Shown here piece after piece: positions 1-7,361 of a stretch of 64,000 nucleotides of DNA (position 1 is the stretch's first letter; the number at the start of each line of letters is the position of its first letter). The DNA is taken from contig CAJXDR010000006.1 of assembly GCA_913052345.1 (NCBI GenBank), forward strand, positions 1 to 64,000, given 5' to 3'. The DNA is from UBA4421 sp002470275. GTDB taxonomy: Bacteria; Pseudomonadota; Gammaproteobacteria; Pseudomonadales; Azotimanducaceae. The notes beneath the pieces were generated by a model. That model had not been told where the DNA came from. It saw only the letters and a program-made list of their open reading frames with translations, and made no database searches. A program made the position numbers and the translations under genes.

Positions 1-260
1 TGTCCTACAAACACCCCCCCTGCGGTTTATCTGCGAGCGATAACCTCTTGTTTGAGTGAGCGGTGTCAGAAGGACATTGGGACGCCTGCAACTGACCCTC
101 AGATCACCCAGGATTTTTAGGGCTGTGCCAGTGAATAAACGAGTCCGAGTTTCAAGCAGTATCAGCCCTATGGTCTCAGATTTTCGGTTGCTGCTGATGA
201 GTTCTATTGGTCCAGCAAAATTGGTAGGGTGTTCGACAACGCAGTGTTGGTGATGTTTCA
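1..260. other. Left-edge stretch without a confident gene
   Basis: Plus-strand frame 1 is open from the first base to a TAG at 118-120. This could be the last 39 codons of a gene entering from the left, but I do not recognise the peptide and 39 open codons can occur by chance. A 65-codon open frame at 56-253 has a low-complexity, arginine/serine-rich product and looks spurious. No promoter or RNA gene was identified. Confidence 0.3.
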
Positions 261-680
261 TTGGACTTTAAACAACAACTTTTCTTTTTTGTGCTAGGGG
301 TAGCGTTGACTGTGAGTCTGTTCCCATGGGTTTTTAGGCCCGCTTTGGAGTCGCGGGGCGAAGCGGAGAGTCCGGTGGTGGAAACGACGGTATCGGATTT
401 TTCAATGACAAAGAATCAACGGTTGATGGCCATTGAGGACGAGCTTTCTTATCTGCGGACCGAAGTGGGCTTCCTAATAGAAGAGATTAAGTCTTTTAAG
501 ACATTGGCCGACATTCAAAAGGGCAGCCATGAGCGGGTGAGCGAATTAACCGATAACAGCGATGCCTTTGACGATACTGGTGCGCTTGAGTATCCCGAAG
601 AGGTTGAGCTAGAAGTCAAAATAATCGACACGTCTTTGCTTCCTAAAGAGTTTTTGGAACACGCTGGCCTGCTGGAGTGA
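261..680 (+). CDS. Small membrane-anchored coiled-coil protein, function unknown
   Basis: A 139-residue protein that I do not recognise. A hydrophobic segment at about residues 6-26 looks like a membrane anchor or uncleaved signal. It is followed by a charged region with heptad-like spacing (about 50-90) compatible with a short coiled coil, and an acidic C-terminal third. The start is a TTG, because no in-frame ATG precedes the hydrophobic segment. The ribosome-binding site is weak, so the start is uncertain. The gene converges on the minus-strand gene that ends at 711, with an inverted repeat between them that could end transcription from both sides. Its coding character is good but its role cannot be inferred. 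Confidence 0.55.
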   Translation: MDFKQQLFFFVLGVALTVSLFPWVFRPALESRGEAESPVVETTVSDFSMTKNQRLMAIEDELSYLRTEVGFLIEEIKSFKTLADIQKGSHERVSELTDNSDAFDDTGALEYPEEVELEVKIIDTSLLPKEFLEHAGLLE

Positions 681-701
681 TGGGGCGTCACGATCCTAGT
701 C

Positions 702-727
702 TGATCAAGATTAGAATTTCTTGATCA
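702..727. terminator. Inverted repeat between convergent genes
   Basis: Perfect 9-base arms (TGATCAAGA at 702-710, TCTTGATCA at 719-727) flank an 8-base A/T-rich loop. It lies just after the plus-strand gene ending at 680 and covers the stop codon of the minus-strand gene. There is no long T-run, so activity as a bidirectional terminator is inferred from position and symmetry only. Confidence 0.4.
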
Positions 728-1339
728 TGGAACCGCTTATTGGCGCCAAAGCGGCGACGTTCTCTGCAGCTACGGGATCGTATACCGTCGCGGCGCATAC
801 GCCGGCGAAATCGGCGTTGTTTGCGCTTCTGTCCAAACGATAGGTGAAGCTGCAGATGACGTCTGAAACGAGCAGGTTGCCATCGACTTCATCCTGCCCA
901 ACTAACATAATGCTTCCTGAGCCATAAATCTGCCGGCTCTCTTGGTCCATTGGGTAACCTTTCTGTTGTTGCTCGAATAGCGGCTATTTCTGTCGAGCAC
1001 CATCCCCCTCGCGTCTTGGGAGTAATTGATTAAATCTAGGAGATTAGCAGCATCGAACTGTACGTCGTTGAATATACCGCCAGTGATCGCTGACTTGTTA
1101 TTAAAGGTGAGTTGTCCGGCAAGCGACAGTCGTGCGAAATTGGTAAGGCTATCAACAGAGTCGGTGATGTCACCCGTTGTAGAGTAGGTGCTGAGATTCA
1201 CCGTCAACGGCGCATTTGCAACTACGGACCAATCGCCCTTCATCGCATTTCTTTTTTTGCAGGCTGAGGCGTTTGCACCGTAGGAAGCCGTCGCCAACAG
1301 GCTAACGATGACGATTCTTATTATTATATTGGTTAACAC
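711..1339 (-). pseudogene. Secreted protein of unknown function, frameshifted
   Basis: Two overlapping minus-strand frames look like one gene. The first (1339 to 902, 145 codons) starts with a clear signal peptide (hydrophobic residues 3-22) and continues as plausible secreted-protein sequence, then degrades into a basic tail. The second (950 to 711, 79 codons) carries the expected C-terminal part in the next frame. The better frame of the downstream part can be traced back to about base 978, where it meets a TAG, so the shift must lie between about 950 and 978. The result is either a real frameshift mutation or a one-base sequence error. An alternative is two overlapping genes, but the second then lacks a signal or a recognisable ribosome-binding site. 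I do not recognise the family. Confidence 0.5.
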
Positions 1340-1533
1340 TGTATTTTCCTTGAAGACGCTGATCGAAAAAATAACATAACTTTCCTGGTACGGTCATTAC
1401 AGCTTTAGCCAGGCTGTCCCACCTCCTGCGCCCACAATGACCCATAATTACAGTAGACGGTTACGGCCTTGCGAAGTTGATGGGTCTCCGAGAAACCGAG
1501 TGAACCCGCGATTCTTGGGTTCGCTGCTGCTTG

Positions 1534-1947
1534 TTAGGCCCCTACAGAGAGATCGTCGGGTTCGCCATCTCCGGCTAACGGGTCTGGCCCAAACCGATTT
1601 TCGCTCTCGTCTCCTTTACAGCAATACCAATAGAGAAGGAGAAACGAGCCAATAATCGTCAAAATAATCAGCAGCCACCAGCCAGATCGATCCAGGTCGT
1701 GTAAACGTCTTACTGCCAATGCCGTTCCGGCAATCATCAAAAAGATTTGGAGAAGAATGCTGGCATAGTCGAGGATGGCGCCAGTTCCAAAACCGAGCAG
1801 TGTGCCTATAAAACCGATGGCGAAACCAATCACTACGGATACTAAGATAGCACCAAGCGAGCCCCACCAATACTCCGAGCGAGAGATTCTGCTGCTGAAA
1901 TCTACCCACTTAATAAAATAGTTTTTGGTTGCTTCTGCGAATCCCAT
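1534..1947 (-). CDS. DUF805 family inner-membrane protein
   Basis: A 137-residue membrane protein with the hallmarks of DUF805 (the YhaH/YhaI type). It has an N-terminal amphipathic stretch with an R-x-E-Y-W motif, three or four hydrophobic helices, and the signature R-R-L-H-D-L-D-R-S-G-W-W before the last helix, ending in a short acidic tail. The ATG at 1947 is chosen over an ATG ten codons upstream because GAGGAG sits 6 bases before it. The molecular role of DUF805 proteins is not established; some sit in phage or stress loci, but nothing here points that way. It stands alone, with unrelated genes on both sides. Confidence 0.85.
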   Translation of the reverse strand: MGFAEATKNYFIKWVDFSSRISRSEYWWGSLGAILVSVVIGFAIGFIGTLLGFGTGAILDYASILLQIFLMIAGTALAVRRLHDLDRSGWWLLIILTIIGSFLLLYWYCCKGDESENRFGPDPLAGDGEPDDLSVGA

Positions 1948-2210
1948 GGCTGTCTCCTCAGTCTTATTATTTTTCAACGACGGTACATCACAGAGGGTGG
2001 TTTAGAAAGTGGGCTCGTCGAACGCCCACATGTGCTGGGGCTCGGCGGTCTAAACCCGAAGGGTGTCAACTTTGCGCGACTTGCGGGCGTCGTTCTCAAT
2101 CTTATGGAAATTTATGGTGTCGAGGCGGGGCCCGTTTACCGCGCCTTGCCCCGGCAAGGTGCTACAGAGCGCACGGTTGTGTCACTTCAGTGTGAGCTTG
2201 AGGCAGCTCG

Positions 2211-2666
2211 CTAGAAAGACTCAAGCGCATCGCAGTCAGACAGGGAGGCCTTGACCTGGAAAGCGAATTCACGGTTCTTATCTAAGTAGCGCCATTCCAT
2301 CGCCACATCATTATCTCGGTACCAAAAAATGCCCGGGTTCGTGCAGTATCCGGCCTGGTTATTTTTTTCTACTCCCCGAGCAACGGCACTCCAGGAGCCC
2401 CCAAGGTCGTTTGCGGTAAAATTAAGCTGGTACGTATAGAGCAGGCTCCTTCTGCCTGAATTGTCAGCGCCTATCCATGTCGTCATAGGGTCCATCTGCT
2501 TCGGCAAATCTGATTTCATGGCTTGCGCTGCGGCAGAGATCGCTTCGTTGATCTGAGCGTCGTCCTCAAGAACCCATAGCTTGTTTTCTGAGCCCCATGC
2601 TTGGCTCATCAACATCAGAAGGGTGGGCATAAGGATAGAGATAGGCACTTTATTGTTCTTATTCAT
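2211..2666 (-). CDS. Secreted protein, function unknown
   Basis: A 151-residue protein with a signal peptide (about residues 1-25, cleavage near A-W-G-S). The mature part contains two cysteines (G-Y-C and D-C-D) that could form a disulfide. The upstream extension to 2720 was rejected because it is arginine-rich and would bury the signal peptide. The ribosome-binding site before the ATG at 2666 is weak (AGAGCAACAG). No family was recognised. It faces the same way as the genes around it but with gaps of about 90-260 bases, so it may be a separate transcript. Confidence 0.6.
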   Translation of the reverse strand: MNKNNKVPISILMPTLLMLMSQAWGSENKLWVLEDDAQINEAISAAAQAMKSDLPKQMDPMTTWIGADNSGRRSLLYTYQLNFTANDLGGSWSAVARGVEKNNQAGYCTNPGIFWYRDNDVAMEWRYLDKNREFAFQVKASLSDCDALESF

Positions 2667-2755
2667 CTGTTGCTCTTGTAGCAGGAAACGCCTGATTGCA
2701 CCTCTTTCGAGCAGGGGCATTCGAGGGTTTACGATACAGAATTTTAGGGGGCTTT

Positions 2756-3157
2756 TTAACTGTTAAGGGCCTGGTTACGCCCCTTGACCACTACCGCTAT
2801 GCCAATGAGGGCACACCAGAACGTTAGCCAGAATGCGTAAATGAAGATATCTTCCAGCGGGTTGTTGAGGAGCGAAAGGAAGGTCACTCTTGCGGTCAGC
2901 CAGGCAGACCAAAACACCATTAAGCGCGGTAAACGCCTTAAGTTAAGGAAGAACCAGGCCACGGAACCTGTGATTGCCAACGCCAGCAGCTGTGCCAGCG
3001 GTACGGTGAAAATCCAAAACAACTCGCCGGTTAAATCCAATGAGGGTGGCATGTAGGGCACTAGGATCGAAATGAAGAGCACGTCTTCTAACACACCATT
3101 GATTAGGCCGGCAGCGATGATGCCAAACCAACCTAATGCATGAGCTACCTTTCCCAT
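2756..3157 (-). CDS. Four-helix integral membrane protein downstream of the redoxin
   Basis: A 133-residue, strongly hydrophobic protein with about four membrane helices (roughly 8-32, 45-72, 80-98, 105-126) and short charged loops. No conserved family was recognised. It starts 10 bases after the stop codon of the redoxin gene at 3168 and is almost certainly co-transcribed with it. This makes it a candidate membrane partner of the redox protein, for example an electron donor or anchor, although it has no cysteine pair of its own that would suggest a DsbD/ScsB-type role. That link is inference from operon position only. Confidence 0.7.
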   Translation of the reverse strand: MGKVAHALGWFGIIAAGLINGVLEDVLFISILVPYMPPSLDLTGELFWIFTVPLAQLLALAITGSVAWFFLNLRRLPRLMVFWSAWLTARVTFLSLLNNPLEDIFIYAFWLTFWCALIGIAVVVKGRNQALNS

Positions 3158-3167
3158 GGCGTTCTAG

Positions 3168-3761
3168 CTACGTCCCGTCCCGCGCTTGGACGATGTCCCG
3201 CACTTCAGTGAGCACGGTTTCCCAATCGGCCCGTGAGCGGTAGCCAGCCTCAGCCCACTTGGCCAGGATCTCACCCTCCGGAGAAATGAATACAACGCCC
3301 GGGTGGGGAATACCAAAGGCGAATGTGCCCTCCCCGTATTCCTCATTGCGGATGCCCCATGCATCAACATGCCGGCCTTTCTCGTCGCGCAGCAGCGGAA
3401 AACGAATGGCCCATTTGTCGTGGAATTGCTTGATGGTCTCTAAGTCGTCGTAGGTCATCCCGCCAACGCTGACACCGATCGCCTGGAATCTGTCCTGAAT
3501 GTCACTCAGTTTCACGAACTGACGTATGCAGAAGGGTCACCAATCAACGCTTCTGTTAAAGACAAACAAGAGCCCGTTGGAGCCGGTTAGCGTTTCAAAA
3601 CTTTGCAAACTGCCGGTCTGGTCGCTGGCCTGCAATAGAGGTTGTTCAGACCCGACGCTCGGTCCCCATGCTGCGGCATAAGGTGACTCTGCCGTGGCGG
3701 CCTGGGAGCAGACGGTTAGAATCAGCGCTAACAAACAATATTTGTGCAGAGGGTTGCGCAT
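3168..3761 (-). CDS. Periplasmic redoxin with in-frame TGA: candidate selenoprotein (U-x-x-C)
   Basis: Read through, this is a 197-residue thioredoxin-fold protein of the AhpC/TSA-redoxin type. It has a signal peptide (residues 1-25, cleavage after A-T-A), the start of the fold, then the active site D-W-[TGA]-P-F-C-I-R-Q, then the rest of the redoxin domain with the conserved F-G-I-P-H-P-G-V-V-F-I segment. The frame is intact on both sides of the single TGA at 3537-3539 (codon 75), which replaces the first cysteine of the usual W-C-P-[FY]-C motif. Start is at 3761, with GGGAG nine bases upstream. A SECIS-like hairpin follows the TGA. Redoxins with selenocysteine at this site are known in marine bacteria. 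The alternative is a Cys-to-stop mutation, but the downstream part shows no further damage. Confidence 0.75.
3506..3522 (-). promoter_or_regulatory. SECIS-like hairpin downstream of the in-frame TGA
   Basis: On the minus strand, counting the T of TGA as 1, bases 18-23 (TCAGTT) pair perfectly with bases 29-34 (AACTGA) around the five-base loop CGTGA. The loop begins 20 bases after the TGA, and a G occupies its second position. Bacterial SECIS elements that bind SelB are described as small stem-loops within the coding region, about 16-37 bases after the TGA to the loop, with a G in the first two loop positions. All these criteria are met. The fit is by eye, and short hairpins are common, so it is supporting evidence. 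Confidence 0.6.
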
Positions 3762-3892
3762 TGATAATTCTCCCGCTTTGAATTGTTTGAGAAAGTAGCA
3801 AATGGTTCTCAGATTGTCCAAAGCTTCGGTCCTAGCTGTGCTTCACAATGCGGTTTGGGACGCCGTCTCTGCTGTCATCCCTGACTAAGACG

Positions 3893-4774
3893 TTATTGGG
3901 CAGTTTTATCCTTGCTCAGAGGCGCGGTTTGAATGTCGTCGGGCTCTAGAACTGGCATGAGGAAAATTTGCCACAAACTAGGTTCCCGTGGCGCAACGCC
4001 AGTTTCCAGCGTCAGACCTTTGCTGAAGGTTCCGAAGACGCGGTCCCAGAGGATTGCCGCACAGCCAAAGTTCGTGTTGCTCTCAGCATGCACGACGGAG
4101 TGATGGTGAATATGATATTGGTTTGTCGTGAACAGCCAGCCAACAACCTTGGTATTTAGATCAAGATTGGAGTGGGCAATAGAGGCCGTCGTGATGACCA
4201 GAAGAGTTGAGCCAACCACCGCCATGCCCGCACCAAAAACAAGCTCAACGATGGCGCTGGGTAGGGACAAGACCAAGAGCAGCTCCAGAGGATGGTTTGT
4301 GCCTGCATTGATCGCCCCCAACTTCTTGAACGCATGATGTGCTCCGTGGCCCGATAGGCGCCAAAACCACTGCCAGCGATGTTCTGCACGGTGAAACCAA
4401 TACCAAATGAATTCGCTCAGAAAGAAGGCGAGAAACACTTGGGTCAATAGCGGCCAGTGTTCTGGCCAGATATTGATCCCCAGAGTAAGCCGGGTTTGAT
4501 CTAGCAAAGGGTTGAGATAGGCCATGTAGAGCGGTACGACACAGGTGACCGAGAAGATAAACAGGCCGATGAAGACGAAGCTGAGCGCGAGTTTATACGA
4601 GGGCGGCTGCAGCCAGTCTCTGCGCGCGGGGTAGAGGTACTCCAGAACGCCTAAAAATATTTGGGCACCAATTGCGATCAGCGGGTACACCCACAGGCTC
4701 TCTGGGTTGTAATACCACAGGGTCAGGGTGCCAAGCATGAGGCCCGGTTGAAGCCCATATTTAATGATTGCCAT
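3893..4774 (-). CDS. Sterol desaturase / fatty acid hydroxylase family membrane di-iron enzyme
   Basis: A 293-residue integral membrane protein with the three histidine clusters of the FA_hydroxylase superfamily: H-R-A-E-H at residues 128-132, H-G-A-H-H at 143-147 and H-I-H-H-H at 221-225. These bind a di-iron centre facing the cytoplasm. Several hydrophobic helices precede and separate the clusters. Such enzymes hydroxylate or desaturate lipids (sterols, carotenoids, fatty acids, alkylglycerols); the substrate cannot be read from the sequence. The start is ambiguous. ATG 4774 has AGAGGA about 11 bases upstream, and an ATG at 4786 is possible. The longer frame to 4876 is arginine-rich and unlikely. 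It appears monocistronic. Confidence 0.85.
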   Translation of the reverse strand: MAIIKYGLQPGLMLGTLTLWYYNPESLWVYPLIAIGAQIFLGVLEYLYPARRDWLQPPSYKLALSFVFIGLFIFSVTCVVPLYMAYLNPLLDQTRLTLGINIWPEHWPLLTQVFLAFFLSEFIWYWFHRAEHRWQWFWRLSGHGAHHAFKKLGAINAGTNHPLELLLVLSLPSAIVELVFGAGMAVVGSTLLVITTASIAHSNLDLNTKVVGWLFTTNQYHIHHHSVVHAESNTNFGCAAILWDRVFGTFSKGLTLETGVAPREPSLWQIFLMPVLEPDDIQTAPLSKDKTAQ

Positions 4775-5050
4775 CTTTGCTTGCATCCTCTTTGGCCCCG
4801 ACACGAGGGGGGCTGCTATTTTTTTGAGGCGACCTCGGCACATACTGCAAGGGCCAAGGCGTGGATACAAGCGCATAGAAAAGGCTCGCCGCCAGACCTA
4901 TTTTGATATCACAGCCGGGGCACCCCTGGTTTTTTTGCGGCCAAAGTACTTCCTCACGCAGCCTTAAGACCACCCTGGCCACTGGGATGGCAGCCCATAT
5001 GGTTGTTATAGCAGCGTGGCGTTGATCCGGGGAGGTATCGCTCAGAATCC

Positions 5051-5082
5051 AAAAGCCCCCTATGAGATGTCAACGGGGGCTT
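5051..5082 (-). terminator. Rho-independent terminator after the DNH secreted protein
   Basis: AAGCCCCC (5053-5060) and GGGGGCTT (5075-5082) form an 8-base-pair stem with a 14-base loop. On the minus strand the stem is followed directly by further T residues (CTTTTGG), as expected for a terminator of the gene ending at 5116. Confidence 0.75.
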
Positions 5083-5115
5083 CTCTGCAGACGCCGGAGG
5101 CGCCTTGTTTTTGGA

Positions 5116-5526
5116 TTATTCTGCCGCTCTCTTTTGGGTGACCGTCCAAACTTCTCGACCGGCGCAATCGAGCACCTCTTGGTACTGCTGGAAAAGCTCG
5201 GCTCCGCCCTCACTGCCAAAGAATTCATCCATGGTGGTCCCCATTTCCGTGAGGGTAGGGAAAGAAAAGGTCAGCGCTACATCTGCGGCTTTCAAGTCGC
5301 TCACGAAGGTAGGGACCCAGACGAAGGAGTTGAAGCTATTGTTTTGCATCGTCTCAGCATGCTCATTGAAGGCGACATACCACTCGTCTAGGTCAGCCAT
5401 CGTTTGGCCTTCGTTAAAGGAACACATCCAGGTTTCCACCGGGCGGTTTTCAATGGTCCCGTGATTGTCGGCAACGGTGACCGGCGCAACAGCCAGGAAC
5501 AGGATAATGGACAGCAGGTTTTTCAT
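5116..5526 (-). CDS. Secreted protein with X-X-His mature N-terminus, function unknown
   Basis: A 136-residue protein with a signal peptide of about 21 residues. Cleavage after V-T-V-A would leave D-N-H at the N-terminus. The mature domain has conserved-looking W-M-C-S-F and D-C-A-G segments (two cysteines) and resembles small dimeric alpha/beta-barrel-like proteins found in marine gammaproteobacteria, but I cannot name the family. The ATG at 5526 is preceded by GGAGAAAAAA, an excellent ribosome-binding site. The upstream extension to 5727 is not protein-like. A terminator follows. A His at mature position 3 would form an amino-terminal copper/nickel-binding motif; three more secreted proteins nearby share this arrangement. 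Confidence 0.7.
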   Translation of the reverse strand: MKNLLSIILFLAVAPVTVADNHGTIENRPVETWMCSFNEGQTMADLDEWYVAFNEHAETMQNNSFNSFVWVPTFVSDLKAADVALTFSFPTLTEMGTTMDEFFGSEGGAELFQQYQEVLDCAGREVWTVTQKRAAE

Positions 5527-5935
5527 TTTTTTCTCCGATTTTGTGCCGATATGGCGTCTCGATGTTGGAATGAAAATATGACGAGGGCAATACGCAGGCG
5601 CAATAATGTATGGACCCAAGGCGGTGCAGGCGCCGCATACAGTGGGCTTCATACTCGACGCTAAAATTGGCGGCAGGTGCGAGATTTGATACAAAGTCGT
5701 AAAGCAGCCGTCGTCGCCTGGTGGCACTGTTTACACTACCTGGGATAGCGATATCGGGCGTCAGCCGAGGTAGGAAAGGGAACCATGAAAAATGGCACAC
5801 ATAGAGGTGGCGTAGCTGCTGTGACAGATGCATCGGAAAAAAGGGAAGTCCCAGGGCAGCACCGCAGTCCCCAGGCAGCACAGGCTTGCTCTCGTGCCAG
5901 TCTCGACGATTCATCGTCTAGGGGAGAGTCCCACT
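5527..5935. other. Divergent intergenic region, no gene seen
   Basis: This 409-base stretch separates the minus-strand secreted protein gene from the plus-strand acetyltransferase-like gene. Open frames in it (for example the minus-strand frame 5450-5914 and the upstream extension of the acetyltransferase to 5828) have shadow-like composition and no ribosome-binding site. It presumably holds both promoters, but I could not pick clear -35/-10 boxes. Confidence 0.4.
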
Positions 5936-6436
5936 GTGGCCACTGACCCCTTGGTACCAGCTTCTTTTTACGTGCCGCCGGTCTTTGAGACAGATACATT
6001 TCGGCTGCGAATGCTGACGGTGAATGACGTTGTGAAGGACTTTGATGCGGTGGTCAGCAGCGGTGCACATATTGCCGGTGTCTGGCCGGAGTCCAAGTGG
6101 CCTGAGGGCCTGACGTTGGAACAGAATCTCATTGATCTGGGGTGGCATCAGAAAGAGTTTCAACGGCGCACGTCTTTCGCCTATACGGTGGTTACCTTAG
6201 ACGAAACCCAGGTAGTCGGCTGCGTGTATATCTACCCTACGACAAAGGTGGGGTTTGATGCTGAGGTCTATTTATGGACCAGACCACCGGAACAGGTCGG
6301 CGACCTGGATAGAGCGATGTTGAAGCGGGCTGTTACCCAGTGGTTGGCGGATGAATGGCCGTTTCAGGTGCCCGCTTTCCCGGGCTTGGAGATTGGCTGG
6401 GACGACTGGGTCTCGCTGGCCGAGGCGCAGCGATAA
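5936..6436 (+). CDS. GNAT-like acetyltransferase
   Basis: A 166-residue protein with the layout of an N-acetyltransferase. An N-terminal strand (F-E-T-D-T-F-R-L-R-M-L) is followed by helices, then the central strand V-V-G-C-V-Y-I-Y-P, which matches the beta4 segment before the acetyl-CoA loop, and an E-V-Y-L-W-T-R strand. The canonical Q/R-x-x-G-x-G/A loop is not clear, so cofactor binding is uncertain. Start GTG 5936 is chosen because GGGGAG lies 9 bases upstream; an ATG at 5828 would add 36 unconvincing residues. It faces the next gene convergently across a GC-rich hairpin. The substrate is unknown. Confidence 0.6.
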   Translation: MATDPLVPASFYVPPVFETDTFRLRMLTVNDVVKDFDAVVSSGAHIAGVWPESKWPEGLTLEQNLIDLGWHQKEFQRRTSFAYTVVTLDETQVVGCVYIYPTTKVGFDAEVYLWTRPPEQVGDLDRAMLKRAVTQWLADEWPFQVPAFPGLEIGWDDWVSLAEAQR

Positions 6437-6474
6437 GCCCCCGTGAGGAAGGGACCCGCTGAGACGTAAGGTCT

Positions 6475-6497
6475 GGGGTGGCGCCTGACACCACCCC
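6475..6497. terminator. GC-rich hairpin between convergent genes
   Basis: GGGGTGG (6475-6481) pairs with CCACCCC (6491-6497) around a 9-base loop, between the stop codons of convergent genes ending at 6436 and 6510. There is no strong T-run on either strand, so termination is inferred. Confidence 0.4.
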
Positions 6498-6509
6498 ATT
6501 CGTTCCGGG

Positions 6510-6959
6510 CTACTGCTTTGCAGCCGCAAGCATCATGGCTGTGTTTTCAAATACCTGAAATCGGGCGAATTTACCGTCTTCCATGGTGGCCATATGCATC
6601 ACCTCGGTGTCGAGTCCGTCAGCGGTCATTTGCACGTGGATAAACACCTTGTCGCCGCTCTCGTAATAGGCGATGGGCTCTACTTTGAAATTTGTCCACA
6701 GGGCTGCGACGGTAGCGAATACGTTTTCTTCGATGGCCTGGGCTCCAACCCAAGTGCCTGCGAAGGGCATGCCTTGCTGCATTACCCACTCGGAGTCTTC
6801 GGTTAACGTTGCTCGCCAGGCGGGGATGTCCCCGGCATTGAAGGCGGCATAGCCCGCCTTTACTGTGGCAAGGTTCTGTGACATCTCGCCAGAGGCATGA
6901 TGCCCCGCGTAGGCAAAGCCAGAGAGCAGAAGAGAAAAAATAACGATGGCTGATTTCAT
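6510..6959 (-). CDS. Secreted NTF2/SnoaL-like protein with GHH mature N-terminus
   Basis: A 149-residue protein with a signal peptide ending in F-A-Y-A, so that G-H-H becomes the mature N-terminus. The remainder fits the SnoaL/NTF2-like cone fold: a helix with Y-A-A-F-N-A-G-D, then W-R-A-T-L-T-E-D-S-E-W, a G-x-x-A-I-E-E-N-V-F segment and alternating strands ending in F-E-N-T-A. Family members are small-molecule-binding proteins or enzymes; no catalytic residues can be assigned here. AAAGGG lies 8 bases before the ATG. The next plus-strand gene is divergent across a 402-base region with two palindromes. Confidence 0.75.
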   Translation of the reverse strand: MKSAIVIFSLLLSGFAYAGHHASGEMSQNLATVKAGYAAFNAGDIPAWRATLTEDSEWVMQQGMPFAGTWVGAQAIEENVFATVAALWTNFKVEPIAYYESGDKVFIHVQMTADGLDTEVMHMATMEDGKFARFQVFENTAMMLAAAKQ

Positions 6960-7030
6960 GGGTGGTCCCTTTCTTGTTTTTGGGTTTTTGGGTCAAGCGT
7001 CAGGCGACGACTCTGCCTAACGCTCGTGAT

Positions 7031-7047
7031 GTCTGTGTGACACAGAC
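7031..7047. promoter_or_regulatory. 17-base palindrome, candidate operator
   Basis: GTCTGTGT and ACACAGAC form perfect 8-base arms around a single G. It lies in the divergent region between 6959 and 7362. The symmetry and arm length fit a TetR- or MarR-type dimer site; the regulator is not identified. Confidence 0.35.
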
Positions 7048-7131
7048 GGAGCGCTTTTTCCAGTCCAGGGACCGTCATCAAGCGGGCTAGGGTGGATTCA
7101 TCTAAACGCCCTCATCGATACGCCAGAACTG

Positions 7132-7146
7132 GTTTACCTGGTAAAC
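7132..7146. promoter_or_regulatory. 15-base palindrome, candidate operator
   Basis: GTTTAC-CTG-GTAAAC has perfect 6-base arms, about 85 bases right of the 7031 palindrome in the same divergent region. Two different symmetric sites suggest a regulated promoter for the gene at 7362 or the one at 6959. Apart from these sites the region 6960-7361 holds only a stop-free stretch (about 7036-7263) without a good start. Confidence 0.3.
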
Positions 7147-7361
7147 GCTGCTCCGCGCACCAAAAGCTCCGAGTGGTCGATGCTGTCAAAGATGGGTGTA
7201 AATCAGAAAGGAGGACTCTTACCGCCCGCCGAATATCGGATTGAAAGTCAAATACTGGGGTAAGCTCTTGACCGCGCAGAGCGGCTGATTAGCGAAATTC
7301 CCGATGCAGTTTCTGGGTAGGGCAACGGCCAATTGAATTTAAACTAAAAATCGGAGAATCC

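Noticed and set aside
56..253. 65-codon plus-strand open frame near the left edge
   Set aside because: Arg/Ser-rich, no ribosome-binding site, no domain-like pattern, and it overlaps another open frame from base 1.
2032..2214. 60-codon frame starting at GTG, open further upstream to about 1963
   Set aside because: The peptide looks protein-like but has no ribosome-binding site or recognisable family, and lies in a short gap between two minus-strand genes. It could be a fragment of an older gene; support is too thin.
3168..3515. Redoxin C-terminal half as a separate gene starting at GTG 3515
   Set aside because: It would lack the first beta strands and the active site and has no ribosome-binding site. 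Reading through the TGA explains both halves better.
5450..5914. Long minus-strand frame overlapping the DNH secreted protein gene
   Set aside because: It is out of frame with a well-supported gene and has His/Arg/Cys-rich shadow composition.
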